Virus record (IMG/VR): IMGVR_UViG_3300031456_000019
Location: 1-23,991 of that record
Length of the DNA stretch: 23,991 nt
Direction: 5' to 3' (one strand)
DNA from: a virus
The notes under the pieces are model-generated. The model worked only from the letters and a program-made list of their open reading frames with translations, did no database searches and had not been told where the DNA came from. Made by a program: the position numbers and the translations under genes. How positions within the stretch are numbered: the first letter of the stretch is position 1; every line of letters begins with the position of its first letter. This document shows positions 6,418 to 12,819 of the stretch, one piece after another.

Positions 6418-7087
6418 TGTTTTTGTCCTCACTCTCGTGGGCAGGCAGATACTGGCGCATGCGTTGGACTGCCTGTAGCAACGCCCTCACTGCGTCCTCG
6501 CCTTCTTGCTTGGCTTCATCGATCAGGATCGGCAGGCCTTTCCCGATGGCCTTGACGACCTCGTCGCGCGTGGCGGTCTTGCCGTGGCAGAACCAGCGCA
6601 CGTCAATCGGCTCGCCGATGCGAAACAGCACACCATTGTCGACCGGCATCACGCGAAACTCCTGCGTGACCCAGACGCAGGTCGCACCGGGATTGTGCAT
6701 CACCGGCTTGCCGACCGGCGGCATGTGCCCCTCGGGCAAATCCTTGGTGTTGCGGCGCATGCGCGGCTTGGTCAGGAACGGACAATTCATTGCGGCGAAC
6801 ACCGCGCACGAGCGATGCGAAGGCGGCTCGGCGCTGACACGATTGATGGTGCACATCGGCCCGATGTTGAACGCCTTGTCGCGCGGCAGTGCGTGTCCGC
6901 AAATCCAGCACAGGTTCGCGCCGATGGCGTACTCGACCTTGGCGGCCCCGATAATCCGAAAGTCAGCCACCTTGTCCTTGCCGATGTGAACGAACCACGG
7001 GACCGGGAAGCCACGCGGATCGCGCGGCAGGGCCTTGATGCGCTCGTTCATGGTGCGCGGATCGATGGCGCTGTTGAGAGCGGTCAT
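6344..7087 (-). CDS. Conserved phage/rhizobial protein with Cys/His cluster (247 aa)
   Basis: A 247-residue protein. Its core carries CWIC at residues 60-63, C79, H91, C94 and C102 in the stretch LCWICGHALPRDKAFNIGPM, INRVSAEPPSHRSC and NCPFLTKPRM. I recall this 'CWxCG...IGPMCxxNR...EPPxHxxCA...CPFL' pattern in uncharacterised proteins of rhizobia and actinobacteria. The cluster probably binds a metal. The following part (PGATCVWVTQEFRVMPVDNG, then IGEPIDVRWFCHGKTATRDE) is globular, and the final 40 residues are polar and disordered. The enzymatic role, if any, is unknown. It overlaps both neighbours. Confidence 0.75.
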   Translation of the reverse strand: MTALNSAIDPRTMNERIKALPRDPRGFPVPWFVHIGKDKVADFRIIGAAKVEYAIGANLCWICGHALPRDKAFNIGPMCTINRVSAEPPSHRSCAVFAAMNCPFLTKPRMRRNTKDLPEGHMPPVGKPVMHNPGATCVWVTQEFRVMPVDNGVLFRIGEPIDVRWFCHGKTATRDEVVKAIGKGLPILIDEAKQEGEDAVRALLQAVQRMRQYLPAHESEDKNNDARQGAPPEEDSPSRPRATSRAR

Positions 7088-7326
7088 AGCTGGCTCCGTC
7101 CATATTTGCCGTCGATGGCGGCGTCAAAGATGTGCACGCCGGTCGCGACCCCGTACCAGTAGATTTGCTTCATCTGCTTGATGGTGTCGGGGTCGAGTGT
7201 CTCGCTGATGAGACTGGCGAGCAGGCGATCCCAACGCGCATCAAGCTCACGCTGCATCGCCAGCCCCGGTTTTGCGATGCCGTCGTCGGATATCGGGCTC
7301 GGGCTGCTCGGGTTGTTTGCGTCCAT
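7084..7326 (-). CDS. Hypothetical protein (80 aa), overlapping the HTH gene
   Basis: The ATG at 7326 has GAGG 6 nt upstream; in-frame starts further up (7338, 7377) are less supported. A disordered Ser/Pro-rich N-terminus (MDANNPSSPSPISDDGIAKP) is followed by a helical domain (MQRELDARWDRLLASLISET, then IKQMKQIYWYGVATGVHIFD). The first 80 nt lie inside the 3' end of the upstream HTH gene in a different frame. No family recognised. Confidence 0.6.
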   Translation of the reverse strand: MDANNPSSPSPISDDGIAKPGLAMQRELDARWDRLLASLISETLDPDTIKQMKQIYWYGVATGVHIFDAAIDGKYGRSQL

Positions 7327-7489
7327 GTTTGGCCTCATCGCGCATACGCTTGTGATACTCATTGATCTCGTCGTCATCGAACGTCATCGGCGTGGTGTTG
7401 AAGGGCGGCGGCAACTTGTTCAGATCGACCCAGCGCATGATGGTGCGCCGCGATCTGCGAAACAGGCGCGCGACGTCTTCCAGCGTCAT
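7247..7489 (-). CDS. Small HTH protein, MerR/excisionase-like (80 aa)
   Basis: Residues 1-31 (MTLEDVARLFRRSRRTIMRW...) read as a helix-turn-helix of the HTH_17/excisionase type: first helix VARLF, turn with R/S, recognition helix RRTIMRWV, then NKLPPPF. Such proteins act as excisionase-like recombination directionality factors or small regulators. An acidic helix and a basic disordered tail (RRRHRKTGAGDAA) follow. It lies directly downstream of the RecT-like gene (4-nt overlap). An Xis role with the serine recombinase on the other side is possible but unproven. Confidence 0.7.
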   Translation of the reverse strand: MTLEDVARLFRRSRRTIMRWVDLNKLPPPFNTTPMTFDDDEINEYHKRMRDEAKHGRKQPEQPEPDIRRRHRKTGAGDAA

Positions 7490-8346
7490 GCTCGCTCCTC
7501 CTGCTTCACCACGAAGCGTTGCTTCTCGATGGCGGCGTTGAGCATGCGGTGCATCTTCGGCTCGATCTCGGCCATGCGCGCTGTCGCATCGACGTTGTAC
7601 GCGGCCCAGCGGTCAAGCTCCGCAACTGTGCGCGCCGTGCGCGCGTTGGCAATGTAGGCCTGCGCCCATTGTCGCCAGTCCTCGTCACCGGCAGGCGCGA
7701 CCATGCGGTACGGCTCGATGTATTCGGCCTCGCTCGGCTGCTCGATGGTCGTGCCCTGCTGCAGGTCAGGCGGGTGCATCGGGGTCGGCTCGCGATGCGG
7801 TGTGACGTCGACCATGTCGCGCACCTCGTCATCGAACTGCATGCCGAGCATCACCTCGGACAGATGCAAACGGCCCCATGTGCGCGCGCCGGAATAGCCG
7901 AGTTGCTGGTCGGGCTGCTTGGTCCATTGCGCGTTCTGGGTCTTGACGTTGCCGAGGCGCACCTCGACCGAGCGTGACGTGGTCTCGCCGTGCAGGCGCG
8001 CGCTCACCGTGATGGTGCGCTCGTCGCCTTCGCCCGCGTAAACGTAGCTGAGCCGCTCGGCGAGCATGCCCGATGAGTTGAGCATCGCGGCGGCCATCTT
8101 GCCCGAAAAGCCGACCTTGCCCGAGATCACGTAGCACTCACCGATGGTGAGAAAAAAATCGAGGCGCAGGCGTTCGCAGGTGTTCATCACCAAAAAAAGA
8201 TCGGCCGGGCTTTTCTGGAATGCTGGCGGCACGAGGCGCGCGGTCGCAAGCTCGCGGCACAGCGCCATGCGATCCATCGCATTGACCGGCCATTGCATGG
8301 CGGTCGGCGGCGAGGCGACGACTGGCAGGTTGGAGGTGTCGTTCAC
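7486..8346 (-). CDS. recT: RecT-like single-strand annealing protein (286 aa)
   Basis: RecT-family proteins anneal complementary single strands next to a 5'-3' exonuclease during phage recombination and repair. The motifs seen match: MDRMALCRELATARLVPPAF, then CERLRLDFFLTIGECYVISG, GKMAAAMLNSSGMLAERLSY and the signature W-TKQPDQQLGYSGARTWGR at residues 141-159, followed by DDE at 172-174. The GTG at 8346 forms a GTGA overlap with the upstream exonuclease stop and has AAGGGAAG before it. The C-terminal 100 residues are lower-complexity. The exonuclease partner immediately upstream strongly supports the call. Confidence 0.85.
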   Translation of the reverse strand: MNDTSNLPVVASPPTAMQWPVNAMDRMALCRELATARLVPPAFQKSPADLFLVMNTCERLRLDFFLTIGECYVISGKVGFSGKMAAAMLNSSGMLAERLSYVYAGEGDERTITVSARLHGETTSRSVEVRLGNVKTQNAQWTKQPDQQLGYSGARTWGRLHLSEVMLGMQFDDEVRDMVDVTPHREPTPMHPPDLQQGTTIEQPSEAEYIEPYRMVAPAGDEDWRQWAQAYIANARTARTVAELDRWAAYNVDATARMAEIEPKMHRMLNAAIEKQRFVVKQEERA

Positions 8347-9146
8347 AGCACTTCCCTTTCGCGGATGGTGACGGCGCCGTTCTTGGCGCGGCGCACGGTG
8401 AGGTCGCCGTAGAGCACCGCGCCGACGTCGTCGGGCAGCATTTCCTTCACGGTCTTCTTCGCGGCATCGTGCTGGCGCGCGGCATCGCGTGTCGCGGACC
8501 ACTGGCGCATGGTCTCGATCATCGGCACACCCCAGTTCGGCAGCGGCACGGTCACGGCGAGGTCGACGGTGCGCCAAAGCTCGGGCGGCACCAGCACCGG
8601 GCGATGCACGGGCGGCGTCATGGTGTCGACGCAGCGCTGGAAGGCGGCGAGGCGGTCGAACACCTCGCGCTCGTAGGCCGCGTCGATGTTGATTTCAAAT
8701 TGCTCCAGCGTGAACCCGCGCAGCACGGCGAGTATGCCGCGCGCTGCATCGCGGCAGCGCATCTGCAGGAGAACCTGCGGCGTGTACTCGGTGATGATGT
8801 CGCGGCGGTCGCTGAAGGGGTTGCAGTGCTTGGCCTCGACCACGGCATCGTCGAAGGCGCGATAACCGTCCAGCGTTGCGCTGTAGGGCAGGGCGGGGTG
8901 CTCGATGAAGCGTTGCCGCTCGGTGATCTCGTGCTGGTCCACGCGCTCGATCCAGTCGAGAATGAACGGCTCGCACAGCTTGCCGAGTTGAACCGGCAGG
9001 TTGTTGCTGAAGTCCTGCGGCGCGATCTCGCCGAGGCGTTCCTGCCAGAGCGCGAACAGTTCGTCGGCGCTGCCGTGGACGATGATGCGCGCCTGCGATG
9101 CGGTGGTGTATCGCTCGCGCAAGGGCGAGAGGTGGCACTCGGTCAT
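8343..9146 (-). CDS. YqaJ/lambda-exonuclease-like recombination nuclease (267 aa)
   Basis: These enzymes resect double-stranded DNA 5'-3' to make the single strands that RecT anneals. The PD-(D/E)XK core is visible: E59 in LGKLCEPFI, D93 in SATLDGYRA, E104-x-K106 in VVEAKHC, and Tyr/Gln in YTPQVLLQM at about 121-128. The ATG at 9146 has GGAGG 8 nt upstream; the ORF to 9227 is an unsupported extension. It is the first gene of the leftward operon, directly downstream of the divergent control region. The helical C-terminus is followed by a basic end (LYGDLTVRRAKNGAVTIRER). Confidence 0.85.
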   Translation of the reverse strand: MTECHLSPLRERYTTASQARIIVHGSADELFALWQERLGEIAPQDFSNNLPVQLGKLCEPFILDWIERVDQHEITERQRFIEHPALPYSATLDGYRAFDDAVVEAKHCNPFSDRRDIITEYTPQVLLQMRCRDAARGILAVLRGFTLEQFEINIDAAYEREVFDRLAAFQRCVDTMTPPVHRPVLVPPELWRTVDLAVTVPLPNWGVPMIETMRQWSATRDAARQHDAAKKTVKEMLPDDVGAVLYGDLTVRRAKNGAVTIREREVL

Positions 9147-9258
9147 AGCTTCGCCCTCCCTCGGAAACGTGGTTGTGTAACGGTTGAATGTGGTTATCGT
9201 TTTCGCTTGGATGTTGTATGGGCACAAGCGGGCTTGGTCTGGGCCGCTCGGCTAACCC

Positions 9259-9286
9259 AACATAGCACGATCAAATCCTTCGACAA
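9259..9286 (-). promoter_or_regulatory. Possible leftward promoter
   Basis: On the minus strand TTGTCG is followed after 16 nt by TATGTT. This is a fair sigma70-type pair, and a start site near 9250 would give a leader of about 100 nt before the exonuclease gene. Spacing and sequence are not ideal. Confidence 0.35.
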
Positions 9287-9531
9287 TAAGGGCAATCCGG
9301 CGATGACACAGCGCCGTCACGTGCCATTTTGGCGTCTTGACAGCGCCCATCTGCGCTCGGTACCGCCCGTGAAATGGGCATTAACGGCGTGGCGAAATTG
9401 TGTTTTTCCGAATTTTTCCAAACTGCGCGGCGCTGTGGACACGGTCGTCTAAACCGCTGAAATGCCGGGCGTAATTACCGTCTATTCACGAGTGCGTGAG
9501 ACATTTTTGAAGGCTGTACCGGGGCGCAGAC

Positions 9532-9545
9532 AGTTGTCCACAACT
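9532..9545. promoter_or_regulatory. Palindrome AGTTGTCCACAACT (operator candidate)
   Basis: 6-bp arms with a 2-nt centre. Its middle, TTGTCCACA, differs from the DnaA box TTATCCACA at one position, so host DnaA binding is conceivable but weak. Confidence 0.45.
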
Positions 9546-9548
9546 TAT

Positions 9549-9567
9549 TAGGACCGGGTCGGTCCTA
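9549..9567. promoter_or_regulatory. Palindrome TAGGACCG-GGT-CGGTCCTA (operator candidate)
   Basis: A perfect 8-bp inverted repeat with a 3-nt spacer, just upstream of TTGACA at 9573-9578 and about 60 bp before the regulator gene. It is a typical size for a Cro/CI-type operator. No T-tract follows, so a terminator is less likely. Confidence 0.55.
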
Positions 9568-9573
9568 TCGGGT

Positions 9574-9586
9574 TGACATCTTGTCA
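9574..9586. promoter_or_regulatory. Palindrome TGACATCTTGTCA over a TTGACA hexamer
   Basis: 5-bp arms with a TCT centre, overlapping the TTGACA at 9573-9578. A repressor bound here would occlude a promoter reading towards the regulator gene. Confidence 0.4.
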
Positions 9587-9627
9587 TTCTTGACAGCGCC
9601 CGCATCCGTGTTCTTTGTGCCTGACCC

Positions 9628-9903
9628 ATGACTGATACGACATCAGATGGGTCTCCCAGCAAGCACCTGCTGTTCTCGTTCAACGAGGTCGTGCGCGCGC
9701 TCGGCGGCGTGTCCAAGCTCGCCAAGCTGACCGACTGCAGCAGGAGCAGCGTGTGGAATTGGCGCAAGGCCGGTGTTTTCCCGCCACGGCATTATCGTGT
9801 GATGCGCGATGTTCTGTTCGAGCAGGGTTATGTCGCCGATCTGCGCCTGTGGGCGTTCACCGGCAGCGAGAAACCACCCGCCACCATTGATGTCGCTGCT
9901 TGA
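9628..9903 (+). CDS. Cro/YdaS-like HTH regulator (91 aa)
   Basis: A 91-residue DNA-binding protein and the first rightward gene. Residues about 20-55 (EVVRALGGVSKLAKLTDCSR, then SSVWNWRKAGVFPPRHYRVM) match the YdaS/Cro type: helix, 'VSKLAKLTDCSRSSVWNW' helix-turn-helix, and the characteristic '(R/K)xGxxPxRxxxxMRDVL'. Such proteins control early-promoter choice in lambdoid-like phages. The palindromes immediately upstream are the obvious candidates for its operator. The C-terminus (FTGSEKPPATIDVAA) is probably disordered. Confidence 0.8.
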   Translation: MTDTTSDGSPSKHLLFSFNEVVRALGGVSKLAKLTDCSRSSVWNWRKAGVFPPRHYRVMRDVLFEQGYVADLRLWAFTGSEKPPATIDVAA

Positions 9904-9912
9904 GGGCGCGAC

Positions 9913-10329
9913 ATGGACGAGCGACAGCTTGGGCTGTTCAAGGGACCGCGTCAGCGTGGCAAGCGACCGCCGACGCCGAAAGAATTCGCGGTCCAGTGTG
10001 CGCTCGCCGATCTGGTCTCGCGCTGGATCATGCCGGGCTGGATATTCACGCATCTGCCGATGGGCGAGAAGCGCAGCAAGGCGACGGCGGGTCGCCTCAA
10101 GCGCATGGGCGTGAAGCCCGGCTGGCCTGATTTCATCTTCGTCGGGCCGGGCAAGGTGTTCTTCCTCGAACTCAAGCGCAGATCGCGCGGTGTGGCGAGC
10201 GCGGAGCAGAACATCGTCGCGTGGCATCTGATGCGCTGCGGTCACGGCTATCTGCTCACCGATAATTTCGAGGACGCGGTCGGCGCGTTGCGCGATCTCG
10301 GCATCGTGCGCGCGGTGGTGTCGGCATGA
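9913..10329 (+). CDS. VRR-NUC domain nuclease (138 aa)
   Basis: VRR-NUC domains are PD-(D/E)XK-fold endonucleases found alone in many phages, probably acting on branched or replication DNA. Residues 66-99 carry the motif: GVKPGWPDFIF (D73), VFFLELKR (E86-x-K88) and Q99 in AEQNIVAW; an upstream Glu is at E24. The N-terminus (MDERQLGLFKGPRQRGKRPP) is basic and may be flexible. The size matches stand-alone phage VRR-NUC proteins. It starts 9 nt after the regulator gene and overlaps the next gene by 4 nt. Confidence 0.85.
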   Translation: MDERQLGLFKGPRQRGKRPPTPKEFAVQCALADLVSRWIMPGWIFTHLPMGEKRSKATAGRLKRMGVKPGWPDFIFVGPGKVFFLELKRRSRGVASAEQNIVAWHLMRCGHGYLLTDNFEDAVGALRDLGIVRAVVSA

Positions 10330-10805
10330 GCCTCGACGTCAACACACCGCTCGGCCAGCAGACCTTGCGCGACGAGGGTTTCGCGGCTGACCTGTTCGAG
10401 CGGCACTACAAGGCGCGTTACCTGCACACGCCGAAGGATCGCGCGAGCAGGCTCGACGCTTTCGTGCTCAAGGGCAATACGTTGTGCGCGGTCGCGCTGA
10501 CCAGCTGCCGCTACAACGTCACGCTGGCGACATTCCATTCGACGTTCGACTGCGAGATGCTGCTGACATGGCGCAAGGTGCAGGTCGGCGCGTGGCTCTC
10601 GCGCGGACTGCAGGTGCCGCTGCTCGGGCTTTTGTATTTCGTTCCCGACCGCGTGCTGATGGTCGCCAAGCTCTACGACCTCGATCACTGGGCGGTGCCG
10701 TTTCGGCGTGCGCTCACCGAGACGCAGGCGACGGTGAATGGCGGCCGCGCGCTGCGCATGAACGTCTTCATCGACATGAGCCGTGCAACGCAGATCGCGG
10801 GGTGA
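10326..10805 (+). CDS. PD-(D/E)XK-like fold protein, apparently lacking the catalytic ExK (159 aa)
   Basis: The pattern RLDAFVLKGNTLCAVALTSC, then RYNVTLATFHSTFDCEMLLT and LQVPLLGLLYFVPDRVLMVA resembles phage restriction-endonuclease-like proteins. In homologues I recall, the third strand reads 'VAE(I/V)K(C/S)R(Y/D)' with catalytic Glu and Lys. Here D44 is kept, but the E and K positions are L58 and S60 (VALTSCRY). If the alignment is right, it is a non-catalytic DNA-binding or partner protein for the adjacent VRR-NUC. It starts with ATGA inside the VRR-NUC stop. The family call comes from memory and is moderate. Confidence 0.6.
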   Translation: MSLDVNTPLGQQTLRDEGFAADLFERHYKARYLHTPKDRASRLDAFVLKGNTLCAVALTSCRYNVTLATFHSTFDCEMLLTWRKVQVGAWLSRGLQVPLLGLLYFVPDRVLMVAKLYDLDHWAVPFRRALTETQATVNGGRALRMNVFIDMSRATQIAG

Positions 10806-10810
10806 GAGCC

Positions 10811-11017
10811 ATGAGGTTCGACAATCCGTTTGCGCGCAAGCCGATGCGGCAACGCGCGCCCGCCCGTTCCGGGCCGAAGCGGCACTACCAAGATGGCGAG
10901 TACGACCGGCACACCGGCCATCGCAAGCCGGTGACGTTGCCGCGCGTGCGTTTTCTCGAAAAGCCGTTTGATCCGACCGAGGTCTGGTTGAAGGGGGACA
11001 AGTCATGGCGACACTGA
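10811..11017 (+). CDS. Small basic protein (68 aa)
   Basis: The ATG at 10811 follows GAGAG and lies 5 nt after the previous stop. The protein is highly basic (MRFDNPFARKPMRQRAPARS, then GPKRHYQDGEYDRHTGHRKP) with a C-terminal PTEVWLKGDKSWRH. It looks mostly disordered and may bind DNA. The longer ORF starting at 10484 is a shadow of the previous gene. It overlaps the next gene by 13 nt, consistent with one transcript. No family known. Confidence 0.55.
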   Translation: MRFDNPFARKPMRQRAPARSGPKRHYQDGEYDRHTGHRKPVTLPRVRFLEKPFDPTEVWLKGDKSWRH

Positions 11018-11331
11018 TCGCGGTCTATTCCTCGGAGCGATGTGTCGGGCGCTGCGATGCGAACTGCTACAACGCGGTGCATGCGCGATGCGCGTGCATT
11101 TGCGGTGGCGTGAACCACGGCCTCGGGGTCGATCTGGCGCGCGCGAATGTTCTCGATGGCGTCGGGCTGAAGGCGAGCGACCTCAAGCGCTTCGCGGCCG
11201 AGCATGATCATCAGTGTGAGCTTGTCGTGATCGACCGCATTGCGGTGCCCGATGCGCGGGCGGCCTACACGGCGGCGTACATGAAGCTTCATCAGCTTGA
11301 GCTTCCACTCGGGGAGCCGGTTCATGGCTGA
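11005..11331 (+). CDS. Cysteine-rich metal-binding protein (108 aa)
   Basis: Residues 13-33 hold six cysteines (C13, C17, C21, C29, C31, C33 in SERCVGRCDANCYNAVHARC followed by ACICGGVNHG), ending in a conserved-looking CGGxNHG. This is a compact metal site of unknown type. I recall similar small proteins in phages and actinomycetes but know no function. The C-terminal half is helical (ASDLKRFAAEHDHQCELVVI). It sits between the basic 68-aa protein and the VapE ATPase, so a role in replication is possible. Confidence 0.6.
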   Translation: MATLIAVYSSERCVGRCDANCYNAVHARCACICGGVNHGLGVDLARANVLDGVGLKASDLKRFAAEHDHQCELVVIDRIAVPDARAAYTAAYMKLHQLELPLGEPVHG

Positions 11332-12556
11332 TGACGACGACAATGTCGTGCTGTTCGACATGCGGCTGCGGGCGCAATGGCAATCGCGGTGTTTGTTGAC
11401 CGAGAAGGGCAAGCTGATCCCGAACCATGCGAACGTGATGCTGGCGCTGCGGCTCGATCCGGCATTGCGCGAGAATTACGGCTACGACGAGATGCTGCGC
11501 AGCGAGGTGATGCTGCGCGAGCTTGGCCATCTCGAGCCGGTGCATCGTTATGTGACCGACGCGGATGCGTGCGATCTGTTGGAGTGGCTGCATCAGAACG
11601 GGATGCCGGGCTTGCGGCTCGATGTGGTGCGCAACGCGCTGTCGACGCGCACGCGCGAGTGTCCCATTCATCCGGTGATCGATTATCTGCAGTCGCTGCA
11701 ATGGGACGGGGTGCCGCGTCTGGGGATTTGGTTGACGTCGTATCTGGGCGCGCCGCTCGGGAATTACAGCGAGCACATCGGGCGCATGTTTCTGATCTCG
11801 ATGATTGCGCGTGTGGTGCAGCCCGGCTGTCAGGCCGACCACATGATCGTGTTGGAGGGGCCGCAAGGCATTCTCAAGAGCAGTGCGTGCCGCGTGCTCG
11901 GCGGCGAATGGTTCTCGGACAATCTGCCGGACATCACCAGCGGCAAGGAGGTCTCGCAGCATTTGCGTGGCAAGTGGCTGGTGGAGGTGAGCGAGATGCA
12001 CGCGATGAACCGCGCCGAGGCGACCTTGCTCAAGAGCTTCATCTCGCGCGGCGTGGAAATCTTCCGGCCTTCGTACGGTCGGATGGAGGTGCACGAGCCG
12101 AGGCAATGCGTGTTCGTCGGCACGACCAATCAGGATCAATACCTCAAGGACCCGACAGGCGGTCGCCGTTTCTGGCCGGTGAAGACCGGGATCACCGGGC
12201 GCATCGAGCTTGGCTTGCTGGCCGAGCAGCGCGACCAGTTGTTCGCCGAGGCGCTGGCGGCGTTTCAGGAGGGCGGCACGTGGTGGCCTGATCCCGCGTT
12301 CGAAGCTGAGATCATCAAGCCGCAGCAGGCCGAGCGTTACACGGGCGACATCTGGGAAGACCGCATCGACCAGTTTCTCATCGAGCGCACCCGGGTCTCC
12401 ACGCGCGAGATCGCCCGCGAGGCCCTCGGCTTTGTCGACAAGGAGTTGCGGCAGGAGCACAGCCTGCGCATCGCTTCCATCCTGCGCGATCTGGGCTGGG
12501 AGCCGAAACGCTCGGGCAGGACACGGTGGTGGTGCCGTAATGGATTGATCTCCTGA
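11324..12556 (+). CDS. VapE-type (SF3-like) replicative ATPase/primase-associated helicase (410 aa)
   Basis: Virulence-associated protein E family members are P-loop ATPases that act with primases in phage and island replication. Motifs: Walker A GPQGILKSS at 179-187, Walker B region WLVEVSEM at 218-225, sensor-like FVGTTN at 264-269 and GGRRFWPV at 279-286. A helical N-terminus (DLLEWLHQNGMPGLRLDVVR) and a C-terminal winged-helix-like part (STREIAREALGFVDKE, then RIASILRDLGWEPKR) flank the core. The ATG at 11324 has GGAG about 8 nt upstream and overlaps the previous gene by 8 nt. The origin-like region lies immediately downstream. Confidence 0.85.
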   Translation: MADDDDNVVLFDMRLRAQWQSRCLLTEKGKLIPNHANVMLALRLDPALRENYGYDEMLRSEVMLRELGHLEPVHRYVTDADACDLLEWLHQNGMPGLRLDVVRNALSTRTRECPIHPVIDYLQSLQWDGVPRLGIWLTSYLGAPLGNYSEHIGRMFLISMIARVVQPGCQADHMIVLEGPQGILKSSACRVLGGEWFSDNLPDITSGKEVSQHLRGKWLVEVSEMHAMNRAEATLLKSFISRGVEIFRPSYGRMEVHEPRQCVFVGTTNQDQYLKDPTGGRRFWPVKTGITGRIELGLLAEQRDQLFAEALAAFQEGGTWWPDPAFEAEIIKPQQAERYTGDIWEDRIDQFLIERTRVSTREIAREALGFVDKELRQEHSLRIASILRDLGWEPKRSGRTRWWCRNGLIS

Positions 12557-12592
12557 GACCGTCACCAACCGTCACACCGTCACAAGTGTGGT

Positions 12593-12598
12593 TATAAT
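12593..12598 (+). promoter_or_regulatory. Perfect TATAAT -10 hexamer between iterons
   Basis: TATAAT sits 9 nt after the third CCGTCAC and 21 nt before the fourth. The expected -35 position (about 12570-12575) falls in the iterons and does not resemble TTGACA. Activity would therefore be weak alone or activator-dependent, and a protein on the iterons would compete with RNA polymerase. It would read towards the packaging genes. Confidence 0.4.
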
Positions 12599-12629
12599 GT
12601 CAGAGATTAAGCGTCATGACCGTCACATT

Positions 12630-12734
12630 GGTGACGGTGTGACGGTTCGTGTCGATCTTCCCTTATATAGGTATACAAAGACCCTGTTTGTAACGCTATA
12701 TAAGGAAGATCGTCACTAGACCGTCACCGTCACC
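12630..12734. repeat. Imperfect palindrome of about 105 bp with AT-rich arms
   Basis: The inner arms 12654-12679 and 12687-12711 pair with one bulged C and a few mismatches: GATCTTCCCTTATATAG on the left, CTATATAAGGAAGATC on the right, around the loop GACCCTG. The symmetry continues outward: GGTGACGGTGTGACGG at 12630-12645 mirrors CCGTCACCGTCACC at 12721-12734 with a 2-nt gap. The core is strikingly AT-rich for this GC-rich window. Confidence 0.8.
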
Positions 12735-12819
12735 ACGCGCAGGGATTAAGCTTGACGCGATGGAGAACGGCGCGCAGTTTTCGCGGCTTCAAAGGTCGTG
12801 GTCGGCACCTCGGACCTAA

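Larger units (their letters stand above)
9335..9601. repeat. 14-bp direct repeat TCTTGACAGCGCCC (two copies)
   Basis: Identical copies are at 9335-9348 and 9588-9601, both on the plus strand. Each contains TTGACA, so they may be duplicated promoter -35 elements or regulator binding sites flanking the control region. Confidence 0.7.
9147..9627. promoter_or_regulatory. Divergent control region between the leftward and rightward operons
   Basis: A 481-bp stretch without a convincing gene separates the recombination operon from the Cro/YdaS-like regulator. It contains three closely spaced palindromes near 9532-9586, two TTGACA hexamers (9573-9578 and 9590-9595) and a 14-bp direct repeat (9335-9348, 9588-9601). 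Most of 9290-9530 shows nothing recognisable beyond AT-rich stretches. The arrangement resembles a phage genetic switch. Confidence 0.6.
12557..12819. other. Putative replication origin/operator: CCGTCAC iterons plus AT-rich dyad
   Basis: A 263-bp non-coding gap. CCGTCAC occurs exactly at 12559-12565, 12569-12575, 12577-12583, 12620-12626, 12721-12727 and 12727-12733, and as GTGACGG at 12631-12637 and 12639-12645. TCGTCAC at 12710-12716 is a near match. GATTAAGC (12605-12612 and 12744-12751) flanks the central dyad. Repeated short motifs in both orientations around an AT-rich core, beside a replicative ATPase gene, fit an iteron-type origin. Repeated operators for late transcription are an alternative or additional reading. 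Confidence 0.6.

Noticed and set aside
8469-9452. 327-aa plus-strand ORF across the exonuclease and control region
   Set aside because: Shadow of the exonuclease gene; the minus reading has the catalytic motif set.
9535-9543. DnaA box TTGTCCACA as an origin signal
   Set aside because: It is a single imperfect match, better explained as the centre of a palindromic operator.
11183-12568. 461-aa minus-strand ORF across the VapE gene
   Set aside because: It mirrors the plus-strand gene, which has clear ATPase motifs; no ribosome binding site or motif supports the minus reading.
12654-12711. Central palindrome as a strong intrinsic terminator for VapE
   Set aside because: The arms are AT-rich and imperfect with no following T-tract, and the surrounding iterons point to a binding or origin region.
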